From DASSFZ01 sp035693785 (GTDB lineage: Bacteria; Chloroflexota; Anaerolineae; Fen-1058), in contig DASSFZ010000132.1 of NCBI GenBank assembly GCA_035693785.1, forward strand, positions 1-9,110: DNA of 9,110 nucleotides, written 5' to 3'. A program made the translations under genes and the position numbers. The notes below the pieces were generated by a model. It saw only the letters and a list, made by a program, of their open reading frames with translations. It searched no databases and was not told the DNA's origin. This document shows, one piece after another, positions 1-6,623 of the stretch. Each line of letters begins with the position of its first letter. The first letter of the stretch is position 1.

Positions 1-2
1 TA

Positions 3-103
3 GCCGCCGGGTATGCCACCCGGAAAGCAGGCCGGGCTCCCATGCCCGGCTTATCCGGCGGCGTGGGAGCCGCCTCCGCTGACATGCTTTGCGTGCCCAC
101 GCC
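3..103. repeat. GC-rich stretch with overlapping inverted repeats
   Basis: Several perfect or near-perfect arms can pair in competing ways. GCCGGGC at 31-37 pairs with GCCCGGC at 44-50 (6-nt loop). GCCGCCGG at 3-10 pairs with CCGGCGGC at 55-62. GGCGGC at 57-62 pairs with GCCGCC at 69-74. GGCGTGGG at 60-67 can also pair with CCCACGCC at 96-103. The stretch lies upstream of the hrcA promoter, so it is not in the hrcA leader. It could be the end of an upstream transcript or a dispersed palindromic repeat. There is no T-tract of the kind an intrinsic terminator needs. Function unknown. Confidence 0.5.
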
Positions 104-115
104 AGGAGCCTGTTC

Positions 116-144
116 TTGACACCGGATTTTCCGCATGGTATTAT
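116..144 (+). promoter_or_regulatory. Vegetative sigma promoter of the hrcA operon
   Basis: A perfect -35 TTGACA (116-121) and a -10 TATTAT (139-144) are separated by exactly 17 bp. The transcript should start near 151, so the CIRCE operator lies at the very start of the message. This is the usual layout for HrcA-repressed heat-shock operons that use the housekeeping sigma factor. Confidence 0.85.
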
Positions 145-158
145 TAGCTTTGTGAGAC

Positions 159-185
159 TTAGCACTCGCATGCTGCGAGTGCTAA
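159..185 (+). promoter_or_regulatory. CIRCE operator (HrcA binding site)
   Basis: TTAGCACTC (159-167), a 9-nt spacer and GAGTGCTAA (177-185) match the CIRCE consensus without a mismatch. HrcA dimers are known to bind this inverted repeat and block transcription until heat stress titrates the GroE chaperonin that keeps HrcA folded. It begins about 15 bp after the -10 box and ends 19 bp before the hrcA start codon, so hrcA represses itself and the chaperone genes behind it. Confidence 0.97.
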
Positions 186-204
186 TCGTTGGTGAAGAAC
201 GAAT

Positions 205-1272
205 ATGCTAGACCTGACGCCCCGCCAACAGACCATGCTGGTCTTCGTTATTCGAGAATATGTCGAGTCGGCCAAGCCGGTCAGCTCGAAAGTGCTCGCC
301 GAGAAGTACGGGCTGGATAATTCCCCGGCGACGATCCGCGCCGAGCTTGCCCGCCTGGAGGAGATGGGCTACCTGACCCATCCCCATACCTCAGCCGGGC
401 GCGTGCCGACCGACCGGGGGTATCGTTACTTCGTCCAGCGCCTGATGGGCGAGGTCGAGCTTCCCATCACCGAGCAGCGCATGATCGCACACCAGTTCCA
501 CCAGTCGCGGCTCGACCTGACCCAGTGGATGCAACTGGCGGTGAGCGTGCTGGCCCGCGCCAATATCGCGACGCGTCCGGATGGCACGCGCAGCACGGCG
601 CTCGTGTCCCTGGTCACGCCGCCTCATGCGCACCAGGCGCGCCTCAAGCACATCCAGCTCATCTCCACGCAGGGCCGTCTGGTCCTGCTCGTCGTCGTGC
701 TTCACGACGGCACGGTGAAGCAGGAGATGCTCACGCTTGCCGAGCCGCTGAGCCAGGATACGCTGTCAGAAGCGTCTGCGCGGCTGAACGCGACGGTCGT
801 CGGGCTGACGGCCGAGGAACTGACAAAGCGGCTGGGCTCAGTCGACGAGACGCTGCACGCCGAAGTGCTCAGCGTCGTGAGCGATGTGATGCGGCGCGCC
901 GACGCCTGGATGGCCACCGAGGTATACCGCGACGGCCTGGCGGAGGTGCTCAGGCTGCCGGAATACGAGGGTCGCGAAATGGCAGAGGCGCTGTTGGGCA
1001 TTCTGGAAGAGCAGTCGCTGCTCGAAGAAGTGCTGACCCAGGCGCCCGGCCCTGCCATCGGCGGCGTCCAGGTCGTCATCGGCGGAGAGAACAACTGGAC
1101 GGAGCTGCGCGATTTCAGCCTCGTGCTGGCGCGATACGGCGTGTCCGACTACGCGACCGGCACGCTGGGCGTGCTCGGCCCCATGCGCATGCCGTATGGA
1201 CGCGCGGTGAGCACCGTGCGCTACGTGTCCCGCCTGCTCAGCGACCTGGTGTCCGACATGGCGCAGGGCTAG
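205..1272 (+). CDS. hrcA: Heat-inducible transcription repressor HrcA
   Basis: This 355-residue cytosolic repressor binds CIRCE operators and shuts off chaperone operons in unstressed cells. The N-terminal winged helix-turn-helix is clear: the SPATIR recognition region at residues 40-45 is followed by the family hallmark HTSAGRVPTDRGYRYFV at 61-77. The middle is the GAF-like dimerisation part. The C-terminal GPMRMPYGRAVSTVRYVSR resembles the conserved HrcA end. Length is close to the usual 340-350 residues. ATG 205 is preceded by a modest GGTGAA (191-196) and is the first start after the CIRCE operator, which supports it. hrcA is first in an operon with grpE, dnaK and dnaJ, the common arrangement in Gram-positive bacteria and Chloroflexota, and is autoregulated through the operator just upstream. 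No unusual residues were seen. Confidence 0.97.
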   Translation: MLDLTPRQQTMLVFVIREYVESAKPVSSKVLAEKYGLDNSPATIRAELARLEEMGYLTHPHTSAGRVPTDRGYRYFVQRLMGEVELPITEQRMIAHQFHQSRLDLTQWMQLAVSVLARANIATRPDGTRSTALVSLVTPPHAHQARLKHIQLISTQGRLVLLVVVLHDGTVKQEMLTLAEPLSQDTLSEASARLNATVVGLTAEELTKRLGSVDETLHAEVLSVVSDVMRRADAWMATEVYRDGLAEVLRLPEYEGREMAEALLGILEEQSLLEEVLTQAPGPAIGGVQVVIGGENNWTELRDFSLVLARYGVSDYATGTLGVLGPMRMPYGRAVSTVRYVSRLLSDLVSDMAQG

Positions 1273-1307
1273 GAGATTATCTCACAGCGAAACGTAGTGG
1301 CGACAGG

Positions 1308-1342
1308 GTTTGAATTTTGAAGTTTGAGGTTTCGAGTTTGAA
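1308..1342 (+). repeat. Heptamer tandem repeat, 5 units of GTTTGAA type
   Basis: Five consecutive 7-nt units fill much of the 85-bp hrcA-grpE gap: gtttgaa, ttttgaa, gtttgag, gtttcga, gtttgaa. It is AT-rich against a GC-rich background and resembles the short tandemly repeated repetitive (STRR) sequences known from cyanobacteria. It ends just before the grpE ribosome binding site and is transcribed with the operon. Function unknown. Confidence 0.75.
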
Positions 1343-1357
1343 GTGAGGTGATGACGG

Positions 1358-1957
1358 GTGACTGATAACGTGCACGAGCAGGTGCTGGACGCAACGTCAG
1401 GCGACGGGGAGGTTCAACCCACGGAGATCGCCAGCGGCCAGGCGCAAGCCGCCGAAGCGGGCGCGCCTGAAGCGCCGGCCGCTGAGGGTGAGGAGATCGA
1501 TCTTGGGACGGAAATCGAGCGACTGAAAGCGGAAGCCGCCGCCAACCTGGACGGCTGGCAGCGCGCGCTCGCCGAGTTCACGAACTACAGGAGACTCAAC
1601 GAGGCCGAGCGCAGCCAGCTCGTGTTTCTCACCGGCGTCAAGATCATGGAGAAGATGCTTCCGGTGATCGACGACTTCGATCGCGCGCTGGCCAACTTGC
1701 CGGAGGGGCTTCAAAGCAACGGTTGGGTCGAGGGCGTCCGCCTCACGCGGAACAAGCTGATCGGCATACTCGAAAGCGAAGGCCTGTCGATCATTCCGGT
1801 CGCGCCCGGCGACCCGTTCGACCCCGCCGTGCACGAAGCCGTCACGCACGAAGCATCGGACGATTTCGCGGAAGGGCGCATCATCGCAGAGGTTCAGAAA
1901 GGCTATCGCATCGGCGACCGCGTGCTGCGACCGTCGCTTGTTCGCGTCGCCCGCTAA
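1358..1957 (+). CDS. grpE: GrpE, nucleotide exchange factor for DnaK
   Basis: GrpE (199 residues) works as a dimer in the cytosol and drives ADP release from DnaK. Residues 1-45 are an acidic, alanine-rich and probably disordered tail. Residues about 48-100 are the long dimerisation helix, with the family-typical ALAEFTNYRR around 70-79. The C-terminal beta domain, which contacts the DnaK ATPase lobe, carries FDPAVHEAV (154-162), the GY pair (182-183) and RVLRP (188-192). The start is GTG 1358: AGGTGAT at 1346-1352 is correctly spaced, and the nearby ATG 1351 is out of frame and stops after four codons. It lies 85 bp after hrcA and should be transcribed from the CIRCE promoter. The stop codon lies directly at the edge of the hairpin element at 1960-2032. 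Confidence 0.96.
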   Translation: MTDNVHEQVLDATSGDGEVQPTEIASGQAQAAEAGAPEAPAAEGEEIDLGTEIERLKAEAAANLDGWQRALAEFTNYRRLNEAERSQLVFLTGVKIMEKMLPVIDDFDRALANLPEGLQSNGWVEGVRLTRNKLIGILESEGLSIIPVAPGDPFDPAVHEAVTHEASDDFAEGRIIAEVQKGYRIGDRVLRPSLVRVAR

Positions 1958-1959
1958 AA

Positions 1960-2032
1960 CCTATCCGAAAACCCCGTAGCATCGGGCCTTGTGCCCGCGC
2001 CCACGAGGGGCTAAGCTACGTTTTCGGATAGG
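1960..2032. repeat. MITE-like hairpin between grpE and dnaK
   Basis: CCTATCCGAAAAC (1960-1972) pairs perfectly with GTTTTCGGATAGG (2020-2032), 13 bp. Inside it, GTAGC (1976-1980) pairs with GCTAC (2015-2019), and CCTTGTG (1987-1993) pairs with CACGAGG (2002-2008) with one G-U. The same five bases CTAAA stand on both sides, at 1954-1958 (overlapping the grpE stop) and 2035-2039, and could be a target duplication. Terminal inverted repeats, small size, no coding capacity and a possible duplication are typical of a miniature transposable element. No run of T follows, so it is a poor intrinsic terminator. The parent element is unknown. Confidence 0.6.
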
Positions 2033-2039
2033 CCCTAAA

Positions 2040-2139
2040 CAAGCGCTCATATCTTCGGCTGGACTCGAGGCTTTAGCCGGAGGTGTGGCGGATAATCGAA
2101 CCGGCTAAAGCCTCTATTCCGGAGTTTGCCAAACTCCAG
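2040..2139 (+). repeat. 100-bp dispersed repeat, copy 1 (upstream of dnaK)
   Basis: This stretch recurs at 6624-6717 with three substitutions and one 6-nt gap. Copy 1 has an intact 14-bp stem: GAGGCTTTAGCCGG (2067-2080) pairs with CCGGCTAAAGCCTC (2101-2114). A second hairpin, GGAGTTT-GCC-AAACTCC, spans 2121-2137. The repeat ends 28 bp before the dnaK ATG, immediately before its purine-rich ribosome binding region, so it forms part of the operon message. It has no coding capacity. Confidence 0.9.
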
Positions 2140-2167
2140 TTGTAAGGAGACAGGAGAGACATTGGCT

Positions 2168-4051
2168 ATGGGAAAAATTATCGGCATCGATTTGGGCACG
2201 ACGAATTCGGTCGTGGCGGTGATGGAGGGGGGAGAGCCGGTCGTCATTTCATCCAGCGAGGGCAGCCGCCTGTTCCCGTCGGTCGTCGCCATCAATCCAA
2301 AGACCGGCGAGCGCCTGGTGGGTCAGGTGGCTCGCCGCCAGGCGATCGTCAATCCCGAGAACACGGTCTTCTCCGTGAAGCGCCTGATGGGCCGCAAGTT
2401 CAAGGACGCGGAGGTGCAGAAAGCGATCAAGCGCCTCCCCTATAAGATCATCGAAGCGCCAAACGGCGACTGTCGCGTCATCATGGGCGGCAAAGAGTAC
2501 TCGCCGCCGGAGATCTCGGCCATGATCCTCCAGAAGATCAAGCAAGACGCGGAGGCGTATCTCGGCGAGACGATTACCCAGGCGGTGATCACCGTGCCGG
2601 CCTACTTCAACGACAGCCAGCGCCAGGCGACCAAGGACGCCGGCAAGATCGCCGGGCTGGAAGTGCTGCGCATCATCAACGAGCCGACGGCGTCCTCGCT
2701 GGCCTACGGTCTCGACCGCAAGAAGGACGAGACGATCGCCGTGTACGACCTGGGCGGCGGCACGTTCGACATCTCGATCCTCGACGTCGGCGACGGGGTA
2801 TTCGAAGTCAAGTCGACCAACGGCGATACGTACCTGGGCGGCGACGATTTCGACGAGCGCGTCATCGACTGGGTGGCCGACGAGTTCAAGAAAGACCAGG
2901 GCATCGACCTGAGGGTGGATCGGCAGGCGCTGCAGCGTCTGAAGGAAGCCGCCGAAAAGGCCAGGATCGAGCTGTCCAGCTTGATGGAAACGGAGATCAA
3001 TCTTCCCTTCATCACCGCCGACGCGACAGGCCCCAAGCACCTTCAGATGAAGTTCACACGCGCCAGGCTCGAGCAGCTCACCGGCGACCTGATCGAGCGC
3101 TCGATCGAGCCGTGCCGGCGTGCGCTCGAAGACGCCAAGGCGTCGCCGGCCGACATCGACGAAGTCGTCCTGGTGGGGGGCATGACCCGTATGCCGGCCG
3201 TTCAGGAAGCCGTCAAGAGCTTCTTCAGCAAAGAGCCGCACAAGGGCGTCAATCCCGACGAGGTCGTCGGCGTCGGCGCGGCCATCCAGGCCGGCGTGCT
3301 GGGCGGCGAAGTGAAGGACGTGCTGCTGCTCGACGTGACGCCGCTCACCCTAGCGATCGAGACGCTGGGCGGCGTGGCGACAGCCTTGATCCAGCGCAAC
3401 ACGACGATCCCGTACCGCAAATCTCAAATCTTCTCGACGGCGAGCGACGGCCAGACCAGCGTCGAGATTCACGTGACGCAAGGCGAGCGGTCGATGGCGG
3501 CCGACAACAAGACCCTGGGCAAGTTCATCCTGGACGGCATTCCCCCTGCCCCGCGCGGCATGCCCCAGGTCGAAGTCACGTTCGATATCGACGCCAACGG
3601 CATCATCAAAGTCTCGGCGCAGGACAAGGCCACCGGCCGCAGCCAGCACATCACGATCACGGCGTCCTCCGGCCTGAGCGAGCAGGAAGTCGAGAAGATG
3701 GTGAAGGAAGCGCAGCAGCACGCGGCCGAAGACCAGAAGAGCCGCGAGCGCATCGAGGCGCGAAATGCGGCCGACTCCGCCGTGTACACCGCCGAGAAGA
3801 CGCTGCGCGAATTGGGCGACAAGGCGCCTGCTGATATCAAGAGCGACGTCGAAGCGAAGGCGAACGCGCTGAAGGGCATGCTCGAAACGGCCAGCGCCGA
3901 AGAATTGAAGCAGCGCACGCAGGAGCTGCACGAGGCGCTGCAGCGCATTGGCGCTTCGATGTACCAGCAGCCGGGCGGAGGCCCTTCGACTCCGCCTCCC
4001 GGTGGCTCTGAAGGCGAAGACGTCGTCGAGGGCGAATTCTCAAAGAACTGA
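2168..4051 (+). CDS. dnaK: Chaperone protein DnaK (Hsp70)
   Basis: This 627-residue ATP-dependent chaperone binds exposed hydrophobic peptides in the cytosol, cycling with DnaJ and GrpE. The nucleotide-binding domain has the phosphate loop IGIDLGTTNS (5-14), DLGGGTFD (194-201) and VGGMTR (336-341). The interdomain linker is DVLLLDV (384-390). The substrate-binding beta domain follows, then the helical lid, then a disordered Gly/Pro-rich tail ending EGEDVVEGEFSKN. All key Hsp70 motifs are intact and the length is normal. ATG 2168 gives the family-typical MGKIIGIDLGTTNS. However, the nearer AGGAG (2152-2156) is 11 nt from that ATG and only 5 nt from an in-frame TTG at 2162, so a start two codons earlier is possible. 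It is separated from grpE by 210 bp of mobile-looking repeats, and dnaJ follows after 3 bp. Confidence 0.98.
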   Translation: MGKIIGIDLGTTNSVVAVMEGGEPVVISSSEGSRLFPSVVAINPKTGERLVGQVARRQAIVNPENTVFSVKRLMGRKFKDAEVQKAIKRLPYKIIEAPNGDCRVIMGGKEYSPPEISAMILQKIKQDAEAYLGETITQAVITVPAYFNDSQRQATKDAGKIAGLEVLRIINEPTASSLAYGLDRKKDETIAVYDLGGGTFDISILDVGDGVFEVKSTNGDTYLGGDDFDERVIDWVADEFKKDQGIDLRVDRQALQRLKEAAEKARIELSSLMETEINLPFITADATGPKHLQMKFTRARLEQLTGDLIERSIEPCRRALEDAKASPADIDEVVLVGGMTRMPAVQEAVKSFFSKEPHKGVNPDEVVGVGAAIQAGVLGGEVKDVLLLDVTPLTLAIETLGGVATALIQRNTTIPYRKSQIFSTASDGQTSVEIHVTQGERSMAADNKTLGKFILDGIPPAPRGMPQVEVTFDIDANGIIKVSAQDKATGRSQHITITASSGLSEQEVEKMVKEAQQHAAEDQKSRERIEARNAADSAVYTAEKTLRELGDKAPADIKSDVEAKANALKGMLETASAEELKQRTQELHEALQRIGASMYQQPGGGPSTPPPGGSEGEDVVEGEFSKN

Positions 4052-4054
4052 TGA

Positions 4055-5173
4055 ATGGCCACGACTAAGCGCGATTACTACGACGTCCTGGGGGTTGGGC
4101 GGGGCGCCAGCGGCGAAGACATCAGGCGCGCGTATCGCAAGCTGGCGCGCCAGCACCATCCGGACGTGAACAAGGACGGCGGCGCCGAAGCCCGCTTCAA
4201 AGAGATCAACGAAGCGTACGAAGTCCTCTCGGACGAGCGCAAGCGCGCCGCGTATGACCGCTTTGGACACGCCGGCGCGGAAGGCGGCTTCTCGACCGAC
4301 TTCGGAGGCTTCGGCGGTTTCAGCGATATCTTCGAAGAGTTCTTCGGCGGGTTCGGAACGCGGACGGCGCGGCGCGGGCCGCGCCGGGGCGCCGACCTGC
4401 GCTACGATCTGACGATTGACTTCGTCGAAGCGGCGTTCGGGGTCGAGAAGGAAATCGACGTCACGCGGCACGAGCTATGCCCGCGCTGCCGTGGAACCGG
4501 CGCCGAGCCGGGCACTACACCTGTGCGCTGCGCCACGTGCAACGGCACGGGCGAAGTCCGCCGCATGCAGCAGAGCATCCTCGGCTCGTTCGTCAACGTC
4601 ACGACCTGCCCCACCTGTCGAGGCGAAGGCGAAACGGTGCCGATCGTCTGCATCGAGTGCCGGGGTTCCAGGTACGTCCGCCTCGGCAGGACGCTCACGG
4701 TGAAAATCCCGCCGGGCGTAGACACCGGCACGCAGATCCGGCTGGCGGGCGAAGGCGAGCCGGGCGAGCGCGGCGGCCCATCTGGAAACCTCTACGTCGT
4801 CCTGGACATCAAGCCGCATCCGTACTTCCGGCGCAAGGACGACGACGTGGTTCTCGAAGTCGCGCTGAACGTGGCGCAGGCCGTTCTGGGTGACAGGGTC
4901 ACTATTCCCACACTCGACGGCGACGAAGCGATCGACATCCCGCCGGGCACGCAGCCGGGCAAGGTCATCCGGATGCGCGGCAAGGGTATCCCGCACCTGC
5001 GGCGCAGCGGCCGGGGCGATCAGCTCGTCGTCGTGCAGGTCAGCATTCCGACCAGCCTCAGCGCCGATCAGAGGCGGATGTTCACGGAGCTGTCCAAGAC
5101 GCTCGGGCGCGAAGTCATCGCGCAGAACGACAAGGGCTTTCTGGACAAGCTGAAAAATCTCTTCAGTATTTGA
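4055..5173 (+). CDS. dnaJ: Chaperone protein DnaJ (Hsp40, type I)
   Basis: This co-chaperone (372 residues) delivers unfolded clients to DnaK and stimulates its ATPase. The J domain occupies residues 5-70 with the essential HPD at 35-37. A Gly/Phe-rich segment covers about 78-101. The zinc region has four CxxC pairs at C142/C145, C159/C162, C185/C188 and C199/C202, which would hold two zinc ions. The first three fit CxxCxGxG; the fourth reads CIECRGSR and lacks the last glycine, though all cysteines are kept. Two beta-sandwich substrate domains and a C-terminal FLDKLKNLF segment follow. ATG 4055 lies 3 bp after the dnaK stop, so translation is probably coupled; the overlapping ATG 4051 opens only a five-codon frame. 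It is the last chaperone gene in the operon. Confidence 0.97.
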   Translation: MATTKRDYYDVLGVGRGASGEDIRRAYRKLARQHHPDVNKDGGAEARFKEINEAYEVLSDERKRAAYDRFGHAGAEGGFSTDFGGFGGFSDIFEEFFGGFGTRTARRGPRRGADLRYDLTIDFVEAAFGVEKEIDVTRHELCPRCRGTGAEPGTTPVRCATCNGTGEVRRMQQSILGSFVNVTTCPTCRGEGETVPIVCIECRGSRYVRLGRTLTVKIPPGVDTGTQIRLAGEGEPGERGGPSGNLYVVLDIKPHPYFRRKDDDVVLEVALNVAQAVLGDRVTIPTLDGDEAIDIPPGTQPGKVIRMRGKGIPHLRRSGRGDQLVVVQVSIPTSLSADQRRMFTELSKTLGREVIAQNDKGFLDKLKNLFSI

Positions 5174-5175
5174 CA

Positions 5176-5200
5176 CACGGATTTCCCACGGATTACACGG
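5176..5200 (+). repeat. Short CACGGAWT direct repeats after dnaJ
   Basis: CACGG occurs three times in 25 bp (5176, 5187, 5196), each followed by an AT-rich tetramer, starting two bases after the dnaJ stop. Similar runs are common between genes in many bacterial genomes. It is too short to assign a role. Confidence 0.4.
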
Positions 5201-5223
5201 AATGGCAGGTATTGCCGCCCCTG

Positions 5224-5308
5224 TCTGTCAACGAATGGGGGAACGAATAAACGAATGACCTATGGCCGCTGGCGTTATGCGTTTATTCGTTGGACATTCG
5301 TTGACAGA
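5224..5308. repeat. Long interrupted palindrome between dnaJ and prmA
   Basis: TCTGTCAACGAATG (5224-5237) pairs perfectly with CATTCGTTGACAGA (5295-5308), 14 bp. After a short unpaired bulge, AACGAATAAACG (5242-5253) pairs perfectly with CGTTTATTCGTT (5280-5291), 12 bp, leaving a 26-nt loop. Each arm is itself made of ACGAATR words. It could cap the heat-shock transcript or be a dispersed element. No T-tract follows the stem. A TTGACA at 5301-5306 arises inside the right arm, but I see no -10 box at a suitable distance. Confidence 0.75.
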
Positions 5309-5346
5309 GTTACTTGCCTTTTGCGCTCCCGCTGCATCTGTGGCCT

Positions 5347-5381
5347 ACTGATCACTGATCACTGATCACTGATTACTGATT
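5347..5381 (+). repeat. Heptamer tandem repeat, 5 units of ACTGATY
   Basis: Three ACTGATC units and two ACTGATT units run head to tail, ending 8 bp before the prmA start codon. The array occupies the place where a ribosome binding site would be expected. It is the second of three unrelated heptamer arrays in this window. Confidence 0.85.
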
Positions 5382-5389
5382 ACGGGCCT

Positions 5390-6418
5390 ATGAACTGGCT
5401 TGAGATCAGCATCGCCGTCGATGCAGAGGCAGCCGAGGCTGTTGCCGAGGTGTTGTCGCGTTACGCGCCAAATGCTGTGGCGCTTGAGCAGCGGGCGCGC
5501 GACAACCTGACCACCCGACCACCCGACTACCTGACCAACCCGCCACTCGAACCGACGGTCGTCGTGCGCGCCTACCTGCCCGTCGACGCCGGCGTCGACG
5601 CGAAGCGGCAGCAGGCCGCCGAGGCGTTGTGGCACCTGCGCCAGATTGTCCCCATGCCCGATCCCGTCTTTCGAGAGATCGCGCCGGGCGACTGGGAGAC
5701 TGCCTGGAAGGAACATTATCACGTGCTGCGCGTCGGGCCGCGTATCGTCGTCAAGCCGTCGTGGCGCGAGCACACGGCAGAGCCGGGCGACGTCGTCATC
5801 GAGCTGGATCCCGGCATGGCCTTCGGCACGGGCTTGCACCCCACGACCCAGATGTGCCTGAAGGCGGTCGAGACGCGCTGCCGCCCGGGCATGCAGGTAC
5901 TCGACCTCGGAACAGGCTCGGGCATCCTGGCGATCGCAGCCGCGAAGCTCGGCGCGTCGTCGGTCATTGCGCTCGACACCGATCCCGTCGCCGTCGAGTC
6001 GGCTCGTGACAACGTGCGCCGCAACGCGGTCGACCACGTCGTGAGCGTGGAGGCCGGATCGCTGGCGGAAGTCCAGCGCCGTCGCCTGGCGTTCGACCTG
6101 GCGCTGGTCAACATCCTGGCGAAAACGATTGTCCAGCTCTGCGATGAAGGGCTGGCTGAAGCAATCAACCCCGGCGGACAGATCGTCTGCGCGGGGTTGA
6201 TCGAATCGCAAGAAGATGAAGTGCGCGAAGCGCTCGAGCGCGCCGGGCTAGAAGTGATCGAACGATTTCAAGATAAGGACTGGGTCGGGCTTGCCTGCCG
6301 GCCTGCCACCCGCCCTCGCGCGCTGTCTGCGGGGGCGCGCGCAGCCGCTTACCGATCGAGCGGCACGACCTGGCCCGCGCGGAATCGGAACGTGATGCGA
6401 CCCTTGTTCAGATCGTAG
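5390..6418 (+). CDS. prmA: Ribosomal protein L11 methyltransferase PrmA, with extended tail
   Basis: PrmA uses S-adenosylmethionine to trimethylate ribosomal protein L11. The N-terminal L11-recognition domain begins MNWLEISIAVD. The catalytic Rossmann domain follows with GMAFGTGLHPTT (142-153), the SAM-binding LDLGTGSG (171-178), an acidic strand end ALDTD (194-198) and NILA (241-244). Homology to ordinary PrmA appears to end near residue 304 (LACR). The last 38 residues are Arg/Ala-rich, resemble no domain I know, and overlap infA on the other strand, so the protein is 342 residues against roughly 290-315 usually. Residues about 40-53 are encoded by an octamer repeat. No Shine-Dalgarno is visible before ATG 5390, which follows a heptamer array. 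The gene lies 216 bp after dnaJ; read-through from the heat-shock promoter or a separate promoter are both possible. Confidence 0.93.
   Translation: MNWLEISIAVDAEAAEAVAEVLSRYAPNAVALEQRARDNLTTRPPDYLTNPPLEPTVVVRAYLPVDAGVDAKRQQAAEALWHLRQIVPMPDPVFREIAPGDWETAWKEHYHVLRVGPRIVVKPSWREHTAEPGDVVIELDPGMAFGTGLHPTTQMCLKAVETRCRPGMQVLDLGTGSGILAIAAAKLGASSVIALDTDPVAVESARDNVRRNAVDHVVSVEAGSLAEVQRRRLAFDLALVNILAKTIVQLCDEGLAEAINPGGQIVCAGLIESQEDEVREALERAGLEVIERFQDKDWVGLACRPATRPRALSAGARAAAYRSSGTTWPARNRNVMRPLFRS
5507..5538 (+). repeat. In-frame octamer repeat inside prmA, 4 units
   Basis: Four 8-nt units run head to tail: ctgaccac, ccgaccac, ccgactac, ctgaccaa. They encode part of NLTTRPPDYLTNPP in the N-terminal domain of PrmA. 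A period of 8 is not a multiple of the codon length, so the repetition is a property of the DNA and not of the protein. It looks like intergenic-type repeat DNA carried in a surface loop. Confidence 0.7.
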
Positions 6419-6594
6419 GGAGACAGCTCGAGCTTCACACGATCGCCGAGCAGGATGCGAATGTAATGGCGGCGCATCTTGCCCGACAGGTATCCGAGCA
6501 CCTCGTGACCGTTGTCTAGCTTGACCTTGAACATGGTATTCGGCAGCGCTTCGATGACGGTGCCTTCGACAGTGATCTTCTCCTCTTTCGCCAT
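6349..6594 (-). CDS. infA: Translation initiation factor IF-1
   Basis: IF-1 is a small single-domain OB-fold protein that binds the ribosomal A site during initiation together with IF-2 and IF-3. The whole 81-residue protein fits the family: MAKEEKI start, GTVIEALPNTMFKV (11-24), the NGH turn (28-30), SGKMRRHYIRIL (37-48), and SPYDLNKGRITFRFR near the end. Usual IF-1 is about 72 residues; this one carries nine extra residues, AGQVVPLDR. A purine-rich GAGGAG (6601-6606, minus strand) sits 6 nt before the ATG. The gene is convergent with prmA and its last 70 bp lie inside the prmA frame. Here it is not in a ribosomal-protein cluster but is transcribed from its own promoter at 6732-6760. Confidence 0.96.
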   Translation of the reverse strand: MAKEEKITVEGTVIEALPNTMFKVKLDNGHEVLGYLSGKMRRHYIRILLGDRVKLELSPYDLNKGRITFRFRAGQVVPLDR

Positions 6595-6623
6595 CCTCTC
6601 TCCTCGCTTGAGCTGGACTTTGG

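Noticed and set aside
44..54. CCCGGCTTAT resembles the conserved 3' end of bacterial RNase P RNA.
   Set aside because: The rest of the RNase P core is absent to the left, and the bases belong to a local perfect hairpin (31-50), so chance similarity is more likely.
525..1313. Alternative-frame 262-residue open frame overlapping hrcA.
   Set aside because: Composition is Arg/Ala/Gly-rich without domains, as expected for an off-frame reading of hrcA.
2249..3241. Long open frames antisense to dnaK and shadow frames in other genes, such as the + strand frame at 6667-8076 opposite the glycosyltransferase.
   Set aside because: They are explained by GC-rich codon structure opposite real genes; the sense frames have clear family motifs and ribosome binding sites.
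5301..5306. TTGACA as a -35 box for prmA.
   Set aside because: It is part of the palindrome arm and no acceptable -10 sequence occurs 16-18 bp downstream.
6317..6341. CGCGCGC/GCGCGCG hairpin between the ends of infA and prmA as a bidirectional terminator.
   Set aside because: There is no T-tract on either strand, the loop is 11 nt, and it lies in GC-rich coding sequence, where such pairings arise often.
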